A stretch of DNA of 46,375 nucleotides from Nitrospirota bacterium (GTDB lineage Bacteria > Nitrospirota > Thermodesulfovibrionia > Thermodesulfovibrionales > UBA9159): contig JAMCQB010000100.1 of NCBI GenBank assembly GCA_023382175.1, forward strand, positions 1 to 46,375. The letters run 5' to 3'. This document shows, one piece after another, positions 1 through 8,628 of the stretch. A program made the translations under genes and the position numbers. Within the stretch, counting starts at the first letter, position 1. Each line of letters opens with the position of its first letter. The notes beneath the pieces were generated by a model. It ran no database searches. It saw only the letters and a list, made by a program, of their open reading frames with translations, and had not been told where the DNA came from.

Positions 1-44
1 GCTGAAGAGTCGCCGTGGTAGGCGTTAAGGCCGAGGATCACCAT
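1..44 (-). CDS. Carbamoyltransferase (NodU/HypF-like family), N-terminal fragment cut by the window edge
   Basis: The ATG is at 44 on the minus strand and only 14 full codons are inside the window. They read MVILGLNAYHGDSS, the conserved opening of the carbamoyltransferase family that transfers carbamoyl groups to hydroxyls of sugars and antibiotics. The start lies 4 bases after the stop of the PIN-domain gene, and an AGGTG about 12 bases upstream could be its ribosome site. Carbamoyltransferases with this opening are common in polysaccharide loci, so it may modify the glycan made by the genes to its right. Only the start is seen, so the family call rests on a short but very characteristic motif. 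Confidence 0.7.
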   Translation of the reverse strand, partial: MVILGLNAYHGDSS

Positions 45-47
45 TCT

Positions 48-539
48 CTATTTTTCACCTGCAAGATGTCTGGCTATATTCACCACTTCATCAGAAATCC
101 AATATCCCTGGTTTCTCAACTCATCAAGGAGTGGACTTATCTTTTCAAAAATACCTTTTTCTTTTGCCAGCAATAAAATCCCAATCAATCCCGTTGTGGG
201 TATATTCAGCTTTTCAGCCCCCAATCTTCCCGCGCGATCGTCAAGTAACAGGATAACATTCTCAGAGAATGTAAAGGCAAGTCCGATTGCCTGCCTTTCC
301 CCTTCATCCAAATCTGATAATATCTCTCTGATTGCTGGTTCTAAGGGTTTTAACTCAGTTACCCGAATGAAGTCACTGAGTGCTTTGTCTATCCTTTCTG
401 ATTCAATCCCAACTTTCCCTAATAGCTCTCTATGAACTGCAGGTGGGATTAACACCTCTCGTGCAATATCCTTAAGTATAAAAAGAGCGTCTATTTTAGC
501 CAGACCGATAATAGGACCTGTATCAGAAACTATCTTCAT
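48..539 (-). CDS. DUF3368 PIN-like toxin of a type II toxin-antitoxin pair
   Basis: 163 aa. The N-terminus SDTGPIIGLAKI and the later LLDDRAGR are the acidic motifs of the DUF3368 branch of PIN-fold proteins, which are predicted metal-dependent RNases. The C-terminal part (IPTTGLIGILLLAKEKG) matches the usual family ending. The gene starts inside the last codons of the UPF0175 gene (4-base ATGA overlap), so the two are translationally coupled, as usual for antitoxin-toxin pairs. The role as a toxin comes from the family; nothing in the sequence shows its target. Confidence 0.85.
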   Translation of the reverse strand: MKIVSDTGPIIGLAKIDALFILKDIAREVLIPPAVHRELLGKVGIESERIDKALSDFIRVTELKPLEPAIREILSDLDEGERQAIGLAFTFSENVILLLDDRAGRLGAEKLNIPTTGLIGILLLAKEKGIFEKISPLLDELRNQGYWISDEVVNIARHLAGEK

Positions 540-823
540 TTACTACTTATCTTTCTTGCCGCCTCTAAATCCTTTTGGAGCTCCCTCTCAATCTCCTCTG
601 GCGGATAATTGAAAATACTAACATGGTACCTCCCACATACCTCAAAGAATTCAACCCGTGACATTCCTGCCAATTCAGCCGCCTTCCCTGATGATATCTT
701 ACCGAGTTCAAACATCTTAAGTGCAGCCATTAAACGTATATGCTGTTCCATCTCTTCCTTTGTCATATGTACAGAATGTTCAAATCCGCTCGGGTATTTG
801 ATCTTAAGTTCCTCAGTCTTCAT
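536..823 (-). CDS. UPF0175 family antitoxin
   Basis: 95 aa. The stretch MFELGKISSGKAAELAGMSR is the helix-turn-helix-like core of UPF0175 proteins, usually encoded directly upstream of DUF3368/PIN toxins. A strong GGAGGT lies 6-7 bases before the ATG, and the AT-rich DNA further upstream (TATATATAAT) could hold the promoter. It probably binds DNA and the toxin to autoregulate the pair. The C-terminus overlaps the toxin start by 4 bases. Confidence 0.85.
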   Translation of the reverse strand: MKTEELKIKYPSGFEHSVHMTKEEMEQHIRLMAALKMFELGKISSGKAAELAGMSRVEFFEVCGRYHVSIFNYPPEEIERELQKDLEAARKISSK

Positions 824-1242
824 GTTTTACCTCCTGCATAATCTTATTATATATATCTGAACATCATCAATTAATATATCTTATCATTCTAACCACTTTT
901 AAACCAATTAACAACCTCAGATGGAAACCCGCAGAAAATAGAACCGTCCCCTTTACCTATTACACGAGAAAAGCCAGGAATAGTGCGATCCCGCAAAAGC
1001 CCCGAGGCCACTTTAGCTTGCCGGCAAAGAGCTAAGAGCGCAGAGCCATGAGCAATGAGTGAAAAGCTGACCAGCCAGCCGGTCCGCCATGAAGACTCCG
1101 AGACGGTGAGGTAGGAGAAGAAATAATAGATGAGGGCTTTATTCATGGGTCAGATCGAGTCTATCAATAAAGTCCTATTACGATCGAAAGTCCTTACGGG
1201 GCTCAGCCCCATACCCCAAAGAAATAAATAAAAAAGAAAAAT
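824..1242. other. Gene-free 420 bp stretch with degraded repeat DNA
   Basis: No convincing gene is seen. The 85-codon ORF at 889-1146 (minus) has no ribosome site and no recognisable composition. The stretch holds a fragment AAAGGGGACGGTTCTATTTT (minus strand, about 936-955), typical of REP/RAYT-associated repeats, and a run of ATGAGC-like short units around 1050-1075 that belongs to the short-repeat families seen elsewhere in the window. It looks like remnants of mobile and repeat DNA next to the RAYT gene. Confidence 0.5.
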
Positions 1243-1263
1243 AAATAGGGACAGATACCATTT
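1243..1263. repeat. Left terminal inverted repeat of the RAYT element
   Basis: AAATAGGGACAGATACCATTT at 1243-1263 matches the reverse complement of 1968-1988 in 20 of 21 positions. The pair brackets the transposase gene exactly, and the transposase stop codon lies inside this repeat. These are the probable ends recognised by the HUH transposase. Confidence 0.8.
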
Positions 1264-1927
1264 ATCTAACCTTCTTGGGTCTCCCTTTTGACATTGCCTT
1301 CAGTCTCCTGCCTAATACACCCTCTATTTTCTCGATAAAGCCCTCGTCTCCACATGGTCTTCCTGTCCTCGTATTACTCCTGATAGTATTAATCAGCGCA
1401 TCGTCTTCTTTTTCCCCAAGATATCCAGGCCAATCCCGTATTTGCTCTGTCAAATAACAATCCCCAGATAACACAATGTCCGCCTCTTTATAAACATGAC
1501 TTCTCGCACTCGACCATTTATGATCATCCGGTTTTTCAACTATCTTTGCTCTTACAGGATTGTTTTCCACATACCTTACTGCTGCATATAAATACGCTTC
1601 ATTAAGCACACATGAGTAAAATCGTCCTTGCCATAAGTGTCCGACAGCTCCCATCTTTTGATTAAAATACTGTGAATATCTCATGTGAAGGCTATGAAAT
1701 GTCTTTGCAAGTGAAGTGCTTTCCATAGGAACTGCTATAAAATGGACATGATTGCTCATAAGACAATATGCCCATATCTTTAATTGATATTTTCTACTGT
1801 ACTGTTGTAACCATTCGAGATACTGTAAATAATCACCGTCTGACTCAAAAATCTTCTGACGATAATTGCCTCTTTGAGTTATATGGTGTGGATATCCAAC
1901 AGCAACAGGTCGAGATATTCTCGGCAT
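1262..1927 (-). CDS. REP-associated tyrosine transposase (RAYT, Y1_Tnp/HUH family)
   Basis: 221 aa. The protein opens with PRISRPVAVGYPHHITQRGN, the standard RAYT start. It carries the metal-binding HUH motif in SNHVHF and a Tyr in the AVRYVENNPVRAK segment that fits the single catalytic tyrosine of Y1 transposases. These enzymes act on short palindromic REP sequences as single-stranded DNA. The gene is full length and intact, and sits between two 21-base inverted repeats. It interrupts the space between the toxin-antitoxin pair and gmd and has no obvious partner gene. Confidence 0.93.
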   Translation of the reverse strand: MPRISRPVAVGYPHHITQRGNYRQKIFESDGDYLQYLEWLQQYSRKYQLKIWAYCLMSNHVHFIAVPMESTSLAKTFHSLHMRYSQYFNQKMGAVGHLWQGRFYSCVLNEAYLYAAVRYVENNPVRAKIVEKPDDHKWSSARSHVYKEADIVLSGDCYLTEQIRDWPGYLGEKEDDALINTIRSNTRTGRPCGDEGFIEKIEGVLGRRLKAMSKGRPKKVR

Positions 1928-1967
1928 GACTGTAATAATACCTTTGCATCACGATAAATGTAAATAA

Positions 1968-1988
1968 AAATGGTTTCTGTCCCTATTT
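1968..1988. repeat. Right terminal inverted repeat of the RAYT element
   Basis: Reverse complement of the left repeat with one mismatch. It lies 41 bases upstream of the transposase ATG and directly before the 3' end of gmd, so the whole element is about 746 bp. Confidence 0.8.
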
Positions 1989-1995
1989 TAGGCAA

Positions 1996-3213
1996 CTATT
2001 CATGAGAATTTAAAACCTTGAAGCCTTCGCGGCTACAAAGGTAGTCGCGCTGGGCCTCCAGGACGTCCTCACCGATCATCTCCTTCACCAATTCCTTAAA
2101 CGTCATTTTCGGTTGCCAGCCGAGTTTCTTTCTCGCCTTTGACGCATCGCCGAGGAGCGTTTCCACTTCAGTGGGCCGGAAATAGCGGGAATCGACCTGG
2201 ACCAGCGTGTCTCCGACACGTAAAGGAGAGGTCGAGGTCAAGGGTGAGGTTGAGGTTGAGCGGGAAGAGGTCGAGGCTAAGGCTGAGGTTAAGGACTTAA
2301 TAATACCTCTTTCTTTTACTCCTTCACCTTTCCATTCCAGTTCTATTCCGATTTCTTTGAAGACTGCTTCGACGAATTCACGGACGGAGTGCTGTTCGCC
2401 TGTGGCGATGACGTAATCGTCCGGTTCCTTCTGCTGAAGCATGAGCCACATGGCCTCGACAAAATCCCTCGCATGCCCCCAGTCCCTCTTCGCGTTCAGA
2501 TTCCCCAGATAGAGCTTTTTCTGCAGTCCAAGCTTTATCCTCGCCGCAGCCCTGGTGATCTTCCTCGTCACAAAGGTCTCGCCTCTGACGGGGGATTCAT
2601 GGTTAAAGAGAATGCCGTTGCTTGCATGAATGCCGTAAGCTTCACGGTAGTTCACCACTATCCAGTACGCGTAGAGCTTTGCCGCTGCGTAGGGACTCCT
2701 GGGATAAAAAGGCGTGGTCTCTTTCTGGGGAATCTCCTGAACTTTCCCATATAACTCTGAGGTGGAGGCCTGATAGAACCTCACCTTCTTTGTCATATTC
2801 AGAATCCTCAATGCCTCCAGAAGCCTCAACGTGCCAAGGGCATCGGCATTGGCAGTATATTCGGGAGTCTCAAAGGAAACCTGCACATGTGATTGGGCCG
2901 CCAGGTTATAGAGCTCGTCGGGCTGTGTCTCCTGGATGATGCGTATGAGGTTCGTTGCATCCGTCAGGTCTCCATAGTGCATGAAGAACCTCGGATGCCC
3001 TTCGTGGGGATCAACATAGAGGTGGTCCACGCGCTGGGTATTGAAGAGAGAAGCGCGGCGTTTTATCCCGTGGACCACGTACCCCTTGTGCAAAAGAAAC
3101 TCCGCCAGATACGCGCCGTCCTGGCCGGTGACGCCGGTAATAAGCGCGACGCGCTTCTTACCGGAATTTTCACTGTTGAATGATGAATGTTGAATGCTCA
3201 CTTTCCTTTTCAT
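1996..3213 (-). CDS. gmd: GDP-mannose 4,6-dehydratase
   Basis: 405 aa. It converts GDP-mannose to GDP-4-keto-6-deoxymannose, the first step to GDP-fucose. The Rossmann motif [10 protein letters not shown] follows the N-terminus, the SDR catalytic YxxxK is in [12 protein letters not shown], and RYFRPTEVE is the usual C-terminal signature. Two segments are foreign to the family. Residues 6-14 (SIQHSSFN) are encoded by TTGAATG-type heptamers. A Ser/Thr-rich insert of about 26 residues before [11 protein letters not shown] is encoded by GGTTGA-type hexamers. Both keep the frame. The ATG at 3213 is supported by GGAGAG upstream, so the heptamer really is translated. fcl lies upstream in the same direction. 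Confidence 0.95.
   Translation of the reverse strand: MKRKVSIQHSSFNSENSGKKRVALITGVTGQDGAYLAEFLLHKGYVVHGIKRRASLFNTQRVDHLYVDPHEGHPRFFMHYGDLTDATNLIRIIQETQPDELYNLAAQSHVQVSFETPEYTANADALGTLRLLEALRILNMTKKVRFYQASTSELYGKVQEIPQKETTPFYPRSPYAAAKLYAYWIVVNYREAYGIHASNGILFNHESPVRGETFVTRKITRAAARIKLGLQKKLYLGNLNAKRDWGHARDFVEAMWLMLQQKEPDDYVIATGEQHSVREFVEAVFKEIGIELEWKGEGVKERGIIKSLTSALASTSSRSTSTSPLTSTSPLRVGDTLVQVDSRYFRPTEVETLLGDASKARKKLGWQPKMTFKELVKEMIGEDVLEAQRDYLCSREGFKVLNSHE
2229..2294. repeat. Degenerate hexanucleotide array inside gmd
   Basis: On the plus strand the units are GGTCGA, GGTCAA, GGGTGA, GGTTGA, GGTTGA, then GGTCGA, GGCTAA, GGCTGA, GGTTAA. It lies wholly inside the gmd reading frame, where it encodes alternating Ser and Thr/Ala. 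The same unit family occurs in fcl, between manC and the mutase gene, and around 11.7-14.9 kb. Confidence 0.85.
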
Positions 3214-3380
3214 GTTCTCTCCAATATCAGAGCTTTTTCTGCGACGTGGTTTTCACAATCCTGGTCAGCACCGTAAACTCAAAGCTCATTTTCTCGATAA
3301 GATTTTCTTTTACCATAATTCATGATTCATAATTTAGCATTCATAATTGTTTTTATGACTTAATTCAAAATTCAACATTG
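3172..3380. repeat. TTGAATG-type heptamer repeats at the gmd start and in the fcl-gmd gap
   Basis: TTGAATGATGAATGTTGAATG is spread over 3176-3196, inside the first codons of gmd. Looser ATTCAT/ATTCAACAT units run through the fcl-gmd gap (3318-3380), up to and into the last codons of fcl. Besides these units the gap shows only the gmd ribosome site. Confidence 0.7.
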
Positions 3381-4376
3381 CCTTTTAAGGAAGTCTTCAT
3401 AGGCCAGTCTCAGCCCTTCCTTCAGCCCCGTTTTTGCTTTCCAGCCCATGGCGTTTATTTTCGTGCAGTCCACCAGTTTCCTCGGCGTGCCGTCCGGCTT
3501 TGAGTGATCAAAAACGATACCACCGTCAAAGCCCACCACATCCCTGACCATGTCGGCCAGTTCCTTTATCGTCACTTCCTCTCCCGAGCCAACATTCACT
3601 GTCTCATTGCCGGAATAGTTTTTCATTAGAAATACACATGCGTCGGCAAGATCGTCCACGTAGAGAAACTCCCTCAGGGGAGTTCCCGTGCCCCAAATAA
3701 CAACAGGTTCAGGTTGAGGCAAAAAAAAGGTCGAGGTCAAGGTTGAGGTTGAGCGATCCTTAGCCTTAACCTCGGCCTCAGCCTGCTCCGAGAGGAGCTT
3801 TGCTTCATGGAACCGTCTTATCAACGCCGGGATCACGTGGGAATTCATGGGATCGTAATTGTCATTTGGCCCATAAAGATTCGTCGGCATGCACGAAATG
3901 AAGTCGGTGCCGTACTGCCGGTTATAGGACTCGCAAAGCTTTATGCCCGCGATCTTTGCTACGGCATAGGGCTCGTTCGTAGGTTCGAGCTTGCCGTCAA
4001 GGAGATACTCCTCCTTCATCGGCTGGGCAGCAAGCTTGGGATAGATGCAGGACGACCCCAAAAAGAGCAGTTTCTTCACGCCTGCCTTAAATGCGCCGTG
4101 GATAATATTGCATTCGATCATCAGATTGGTATAGATAAACTCAGCGCGATAGGTGTTGTTGGCATATATCCCTCCCGCTTTCGCAGCAGCAAGGAAAATA
4201 TATTCAGGCCTTTCTCTCCGGAGACACTCCGTTACCGCCTTCTGGTCAGTCAGGTCCAGTTCTTTTGAGGCAGGGCCGATAATGTTCGTGAATCCTTCTG
4301 CCCTGAGCCGCCGCTCGATGGCAGAGCCCACCATGCCACGACGGCCGGCGATATAGATTTTAGAGTTCAAATGCAT
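3372..4376 (-). CDS. fcl: GDP-L-fucose synthase (GDP-4-keto-6-deoxymannose epimerase/reductase)
   Basis: 334 aa from the chosen start. It epimerises and reduces the Gmd product to GDP-L-fucose. The opening [16 protein letters not shown] is the family's NADP-binding start, and [17 protein letters not shown] carries the YxxxK pair. I chose the ATG at 4376 because the track start at 4466 adds 30 residues encoded by heptamer repeat DNA; neither start has a clear ribosome site. An insert of about 25 residues, rich in Ala/Glu then Ser/Thr, separates FHEAK from the conserved [17 protein letters not shown] and is encoded by inverted hexamer arrays. Confidence 0.93.
   Translation of the reverse strand: MHLNSKIYIAGRRGMVGSAIERRLRAEGFTNIIGPASKELDLTDQKAVTECLRRERPEYIFLAAAKAGGIYANNTYRAEFIYTNLMIECNIIHGAFKAGVKKLLFLGSSCIYPKLAAQPMKEEYLLDGKLEPTNEPYAVAKIAGIKLCESYNRQYGTDFISCMPTNLYGPNDNYDPMNSHVIPALIRRFHEAKLLSEQAEAEVKAKDRSTSTLTSTFFLPQPEPVVIWGTGTPLREFLYVDDLADACVFLMKNYSGNETVNVGSGEEVTIKELADMVRDVVGFDGGIVFDHSKPDGTPRKLVDCTKINAMGWKAKTGLKEGLRLAYEDFLKRQC
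3706..3786. repeat. Inverted pair of hexanucleotide arrays inside fcl
   Basis: A GGTCGA/GGTTGA arm is followed after a short spacer by a CCTTAG/CCTCAG arm in the opposite orientation. The same arm-spacer-arm layout is found at 5960-6040. The whole element is in frame in fcl. Confidence 0.8.
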
Positions 4377-4392
4377 CGTAAGAGGAAAACGA

Positions 4393-4479
4393 TTTTGAAT
4401 GCTCAATGTTGAATATTGAATAAAGGAAATGCATGAAGCCATTTGTCCGCGTAATTCAACATTCAAAATCCAACATTGC
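4393..4479. repeat. Heptamer repeats in the manC-fcl gap
   Basis: TTGAATGCTCAATGTTGAAT (4395-4414) and ATTCAACATTCAAAATCCAAC (4453-4473) are oppositely oriented copies of the TTGAATG family filling the space between manC and the preferred fcl start. Confidence 0.75.
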
Positions 4480-4480
4480 T

Positions 4481-5947
4481 CTATATTCTTCCATATACGT
4501 CATCCACCCTCACGATATCATCCTCTCCCACATACTCTCCGTTCTGCACCTCGATTATCTCAAGAGGCACCTTGCCGGGGTTTTCGAGCTTGTGGAGGGT
4601 TGATTTGGGCACATAGGCTGATTCATTCTCGTGGATGAATGTTTCCCTGCCGTCTATAGTGACCTTTGCGGCTCCCTTTATCACCACCCAGTGCTCGGAC
4701 CGGTGATGGTGCTTCTGGAGGCTGAGCTTCTCGCCGGGATTCACCACGATCCTCTTGATCTTATACCGCTCCCCTTCCTCAAGGATGGTGTAGCTTCCCC
4801 AGGGCCGGTATGTGGTCAGATGCTCGGAAACCTCCTTGCGGTTATCGATCTTCAGCTTATGTATCAGATCCTTAACCTTCTGGGAATGTCCTCGTCTGGC
4901 TATCAGAATGGCATCCCCTGTTTCGACGATAAGACAGTCCTCCAATCCTATGGTGGCGATCAACCTCTTGTCGCCGATTATCATGCTTCCTTTCGTGTCT
5001 ATGACTATCACATCTCCGCTTTTCGCATTTGACCTTTCATCCTTTTCAAGGATATCGAAAAGGGAGTCCCACGAGCCTATGTCATTCCAGTAGAGATCCA
5101 TGGGAATGGTCACCACGCTGCCTGAGTTCTCCATGACCGCATAGTCAATGGAGATATCCGGCATATGTGAAAAGCCGGAAAGCATATCATCAAAACTCTT
5201 TTCGAGCATCCCCCCTATTCTCGGTTCGTGCTTTTCCAATTCATCCATGAGCGTGCCTATGGAAAAAGCGAACATGCCCGAATTCCAGTAATAAGAGCCT
5301 TCCTTCAGGTACCGTTCCGCAGTTTCCGCATCAGGCTTTTCAGTAAACCTTTCCACCTCTAGGAAGCTCATAACTTCCGGCTCATGGCTCATTGCCCCCC
5401 TCTCCCTGCTCTTTGCTTTTATGTACCCATACCCTGTCTCGGGTCTTGTGGGCTGGATTCCGAAGGTGACGATATGGCCTTTCTTGGCGATCTCTTCTGC
5501 CTTGCGCAGGTATTCCCTGAACTTCTTCACAGGCTTGATTATGTGATCAGATGGAGATACAAAGATCACTTCGTCACGGCCACAGCCCAGCCTCTCCAGG
5601 CAGTACTTGACCCCGAGAGCTATTGCCGGGGCTGTGTTTCTCGCTGAAGGCTCCAGGAGCAGATGAAAAACAGTGTTGAGTGAGACGCGATGGTCAAGGT
5701 TTGAATGTTGAATGTTGAATGTTGGATTATCAAATAAAGGCGCCAAATCGGACATGACGTGGAATTTGTAGGCGCTGTTCGTCATCACAATAATGTCGTC
5801 GGGATTTACCACTTCCAGGAGTCTCTCGGCGGTTTCCTGAAGGAAGGACATCCTGTTGTCCAGTTTCAGAAACTGCTTGGGGTAATTTTTTCTGGACAGA
5901 GGCCAGAGCCTTGTCCCTGAACCCCCCGCAAGGATAAGCGCTTTCAT
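4481..5947 (-). CDS. manC: Mannose-1-phosphate guanylyltransferase / mannose-6-phosphate isomerase
   Basis: 488 aa, bifunctional. It joins mannose-1-phosphate and GTP to give GDP-mannose for Gmd. The N-terminal nucleotidyltransferase starts [16 protein letters not shown], with FVSPSDHII and FTEKPD following. The C-terminal cupin (from about residue 370) has [25 protein letters not shown] and [13 protein letters not shown]. Two short family-foreign segments are encoded by repeats: FNIQHSNL after the [10 protein letters not shown] stretch, from TTGAATG units, and [12 protein letters not shown] after GYGYIKAK, from ATGAGCC-like units. Both are in frame, between conserved blocks. The ATG at 5947 fits the family start. 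Confidence 0.95.
   Translation of the reverse strand: MKALILAGGSGTRLWPLSRKNYPKQFLKLDNRMSFLQETAERLLEVVNPDDIIVMTNSAYKFHVMSDLAPLFDNPTFNIQHSNLDHRVSLNTVFHLLLEPSARNTAPAIALGVKYCLERLGCGRDEVIFVSPSDHIIKPVKKFREYLRKAEEIAKKGHIVTFGIQPTRPETGYGYIKAKSRERGAMSHEPEVMSFLEVERFTEKPDAETAERYLKEGSYYWNSGMFAFSIGTLMDELEKHEPRIGGMLEKSFDDMLSGFSHMPDISIDYAVMENSGSVVTIPMDLYWNDIGSWDSLFDILEKDERSNAKSGDVIVIDTKGSMIIGDKRLIATIGLEDCLIVETGDAILIARRGHSQKVKDLIHKLKIDNRKEVSEHLTTYRPWGSYTILEEGERYKIKRIVVNPGEKLSLQKHHHRSEHWVVIKGAAKVTIDGRETFIHENESAYVPKSTLHKLENPGKVPLEIIEVQNGEYVGEDDIVRVDDVYGRI
5370..5396. repeat. ATGAGCC-type short repeat inside manC
   Basis: GGCTCATGGCTCATTG (5379-5394) encodes part of the extra segment in ManC. The same ATGAGCC unit recurs at about 30990-31003 at the end of the ferredoxin gene and near 1050. 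Confidence 0.6.
5699..5727. repeat. TTGAATG heptamer array inside manC
   Basis: Three nearly perfect heptamers (TTGAATG TTGAATG TTGAATG) and a partial TTGGATT unit encode the FNIQHSN segment of ManC. Confidence 0.85.
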
Positions 5948-5959
5948 AAATTCGCCATA

Positions 5960-6040
5960 AAGGTCAAGGTTAAGGTTGAGGTTGAGAATAAGATTTGTGT
6001 TTGCATTGTCTTGACCTTAGCCTCAGCCTAAGCCTTACCT
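5960..6040. repeat. Inverted hexanucleotide arrays between the mutase gene and manC
   Basis: AAGGTCAAGGTTAAGGTTGA and following units, then an AT-rich spacer, then TTGACCTTAGCCTCAGCC in inverse orientation. The right arm supplies the last codons and the TAG stop of the phosphomannomutase gene. Confidence 0.8.
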
Positions 6041-7443
6041 TCCTGAGATTTTTCGATTTCCCTCTCCATAAATTGCTTGTAAGCAGCGAGGCTGTCTTCA
6101 TCCTCTGCTTCTACTCTCACAACAATTACCGGCTGGGTATTGCTCGATCTCAAAAGACCCCAGCCTTTCTCAAAGAGAACTCTTATTCCATCGATGGTAT
6201 TTATATCTTTAATGGGATACGGACTGCCGCCATTGTTTCTATATTCCTTGAATCTCAATACAACTCTCTCAACAACCTCCCTCTTTTTGTCATCAGGGCA
6301 GTCAATCCTGATCTCGGGAGTAGAGGACATCTTCGGGATATCGGAAAGAAGCCCTCTCATATCCATTCCGCTCTTTTTCATAATTTCGACCAGTCTTAAA
6401 GTGGCATAGAGGGCATCGTCATAACCGAAATAGTCGTCCCCTATGAAGATATGGCCGCTGAACTCTCCCGCGAGAAGGGCGCCCTCGTCCCGCATTTTCT
6501 GTTTTATCAATGAATGTCCCGTCTTCCACATTATGGGGATGCCTCCATGCCGCTGGATGTCATCGAACATCACATGGGAACACTTTACATCTCCGATGAT
6601 CCTGGCCCCGGGGTTTCCCTGGAGTATTTCACGGGAAAGGACTATCATGAGCTGATCACCCCATATAATATCTCCGTTATTGCTTACAACACCGATCCTG
6701 TCTGCATCGCCATCATATCCGATACCCACATCTGCCTTCGACTTCCTGGTCTCAGCGATTAAGTCCCTGATGTATTCAGGGACTGTAGGGTCAGGATGAT
6801 GGTTGGGGAAGCTGCCGTCCGGCTCACAATAAAGAGATATGACTTCACAGTTCATCTTTTCAAGGATATCAGGCACGATGATACCTGCGGTGCCGTTTCC
6901 CGCATCCACCACCACTTTCAGACTTTTATACCTACTGCCGCCTAGATAGGAAAATCTCTTCAGCATGAAATCCCGATAGGCGCCGAGAATGTCATAGTGC
7001 TCAACCTTCCCTTTTTGAGAGGACATAACCCAATTTTCGTGCAGGATTATCTCCTTCAGGGACTGAATATTATTGCCGTGGATCGTCTCCTTCCCCAGAC
7101 TGAGCTTAAAACCGTTGTATTCAGGGGGATTATGGCTTCCGGTAATCATAATTCCGCCATCCAGATCGAGATGGAAAAGGGAAAAGTACTGGACAGGGGT
7201 GGGACAGACACCAATATCGTAAACGTCGATGCCTGTGGAGATCATGCCCTCGATAATGCCTGAGGCCAAGTCCTCTGAACTTAATCTCACATCCCTTCCC
7301 ACGCTTAAATGTTTCGCAGTGGGGTTGGATCTTTTCACAAAAGAGCCGAAGGCACGACCAAGGGAGACAGCCGTGTCCCTGTCAATATCCTTCCCGGCGA
7401 TCCCCCGTATATCGTATTCTCTGAATATTCTTTCGCTGATCAT
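6028..7443 (-). CDS. manB: Phosphomannomutase / phosphoglucomutase
   Basis: 471 aa. It interconverts mannose-6-phosphate and mannose-1-phosphate, feeding ManC. The alpha-D-phosphohexomutase landmarks are in order: FREYDIRGIAG at the N-terminus, the phosphoserine loop TGSHNPPEYNG (about residue 100), the Mg-binding loop GYDGDADRIG (about 245), the sugar loop GEFSGHIFIGDD (about 325) and the phosphate-binding RSSNTQPVIVVR near the end. Length is normal. The last residues (EGKA) and the stop come from the hexamer repeat shared with the manC gap. Gene order with manC, fcl and gmd argues for a mannose role; glucose-1-phosphate may also be used. Confidence 0.94.
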   Translation of the reverse strand: MISERIFREYDIRGIAGKDIDRDTAVSLGRAFGSFVKRSNPTAKHLSVGRDVRLSSEDLASGIIEGMISTGIDVYDIGVCPTPVQYFSLFHLDLDGGIMITGSHNPPEYNGFKLSLGKETIHGNNIQSLKEIILHENWVMSSQKGKVEHYDILGAYRDFMLKRFSYLGGSRYKSLKVVVDAGNGTAGIIVPDILEKMNCEVISLYCEPDGSFPNHHPDPTVPEYIRDLIAETRKSKADVGIGYDGDADRIGVVSNNGDIIWGDQLMIVLSREILQGNPGARIIGDVKCSHVMFDDIQRHGGIPIMWKTGHSLIKQKMRDEGALLAGEFSGHIFIGDDYFGYDDALYATLRLVEIMKKSGMDMRGLLSDIPKMSSTPEIRIDCPDDKKREVVERVVLRFKEYRNNGGSPYPIKDINTIDGIRVLFEKGWGLLRSSNTQPVIVVRVEAEDEDSLAAYKQFMEREIEKSQEGKA

Positions 7444-7559
7444 TTCTCAATAAAGACCGTAAAGCGTAAGGTGTAAACCGCATAGGGCATAGAGCAAAGC
7501 GCTACAGCAGAGCATATTCTGTAGTATTCCCTATAAAGTGAAAGACATGTAGCCCCCTA
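7444..7559. repeat. Intergenic short repeats (GTAAGGT/GCATAGG-like units)
   Basis: The 116-base gap holds GTAAAGCGTAAGGTGTAAAC followed by GCATAGGGCATAGAGCAAAG, two runs of the degenerate heptamer type. No promoter or terminator is obvious. Confidence 0.55.
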
Positions 7560-8591
7560 TTAAACTCCGAAATAAGACTTATACCACTCTACAAAACGCT
7601 GAATACCGGTTTCTATAGGTGTTTCGGGCTTAAAGCCAACATCCTTCATCAGATCGTCCACATCCGCATAGGTGGCGGGGACGTCCCCGGCCTGCATGGG
7701 CAACAGGTTTTTCTCTGCCTTCTTGCCCAGGCAATTTTCCAGCGCTTCAATGAAGTGCATAAGCTCTACAGGATTGTTGTTGCCGATGTTGTAGAGCTTA
7801 TACGGTGCATAGCTTGTGGCAGAATCGGGATCATCACCGGACCAGCGGGGATCAGGCTCCGGGACCCTCTCCATAACTCTCACCACACCTTCCGTGATAT
7901 CGTCGATATACGTGAAGTCCCTCCGCATTTTTCCGTAATTAAAGACATTGATGGGCTTGCCTTCCAGAATGGCCTTCGTAAAGAGGAACAGGGCCATATC
8001 GGGGCGACCCCATGGGCCGTAGACCGTGAAGAACCTGAGTCCGGTGCACGGTATCTTGTAAAGGCTCGCATAGGTGTGCGCCATGAGTTCATTGGCCTTT
8101 TTGGTGGCCGCATAGAGAGAAACAGGATGGTCCACGTTGTGATGGACTGAGAACGGCATCTTTGTATTTGCGCCGTAGACAGAGCTTGAGGAAGCAAAGA
8201 CGAGGTGCTTCACGTCGCTATGCCTGCAGCCTTCCAGGATGTTCAGGAACCCGCTGATGTTGCTGTCGATGTAGGAATAGGGGTTGATGAGAGAATAACG
8301 GACTCCTGCCTGGGCAGCCAGGTTCACCACAATGTCGAACTTCTCTTCCCTGAAGAGCCTTGCAATGCCTTCCCTGTCAGCAAGGTCGAGCCTCACCGGC
8401 TTGAAGTTCCTCTCCATGGTGATCTGTTTGAGACGCTTCAGCTTCAGGTTCACGTCATAATAGTCGTTCAGGTTGTCCAGTCCCACTACTTCATCCCCGC
8501 GTTCAAGAAGCCTCTTGCAGAGATGAAATCCGATGAATCCGGCAGCGCCGGTGACCAGGATTTTGTTCAATGTTCGATGTTCCACATTCAA
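7560..8591 (-). CDS. UDP-glucuronate 4-epimerase-like NAD-dependent epimerase (CapI/LspL type)
   Basis: 343 aa. Extended SDR with [10 protein letters not shown] (NAD binding), [13 protein letters not shown] (typical of UDP-GlcA/UDP-GlcNAc epimerases), the Ser-rich SSSSVYG, catalytic YAATK and [14 protein letters not shown]. It most likely interconverts UDP-glucuronate and UDP-galacturonate for the polysaccharide; the substrate is inferred. The track start at 8591 is a TTG. The first ten residues (NVEHRTLN) are encoded by GAACATY heptamers, and no ATG precedes the Rossmann motif in frame, so translation must begin at a TTG or GTG inside or beside the repeat. The start could be up to 8 codons downstream. 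Confidence 0.9.
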   Translation of the reverse strand: MNVEHRTLNKILVTGAAGFIGFHLCKRLLERGDEVVGLDNLNDYYDVNLKLKRLKQITMERNFKPVRLDLADREGIARLFREEKFDIVVNLAAQAGVRYSLINPYSYIDSNISGFLNILEGCRHSDVKHLVFASSSSVYGANTKMPFSVHHNVDHPVSLYAATKKANELMAHTYASLYKIPCTGLRFFTVYGPWGRPDMALFLFTKAILEGKPINVFNYGKMRRDFTYIDDITEGVVRVMERVPEPDPRWSGDDPDSATSYAPYKLYNIGNNNPVELMHFIEALENCLGKKAEKNLLPMQAGDVPATYADVDDLMKDVGFKPETPIETGIQRFVEWYKSYFGV

Positions 8592-8592
8592 G
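8565..8592. repeat. GTTCAATGTTCGATGTTCC heptamers at the epimerase start
   Basis: Three heptamer units overlap the first ten codons of the epimerase gene and its possible start codons. Confidence 0.7.
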
Positions 8593-8628
8593 GTTTTAGT
8601 TTATTTGGTTTATCCAGTTTCTCTCGTT

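Noticed and set aside
889-1146. 85-codon minus-strand ORF
   Set aside because: No ribosome site and its sequence consists largely of repeat fragments. Described as gene-free instead.
4377-4466. Extended N-terminus of Fcl in the ORF track
   Set aside because: The 30 extra residues are translated heptamer repeat; the family start matches the ATG at 4376.
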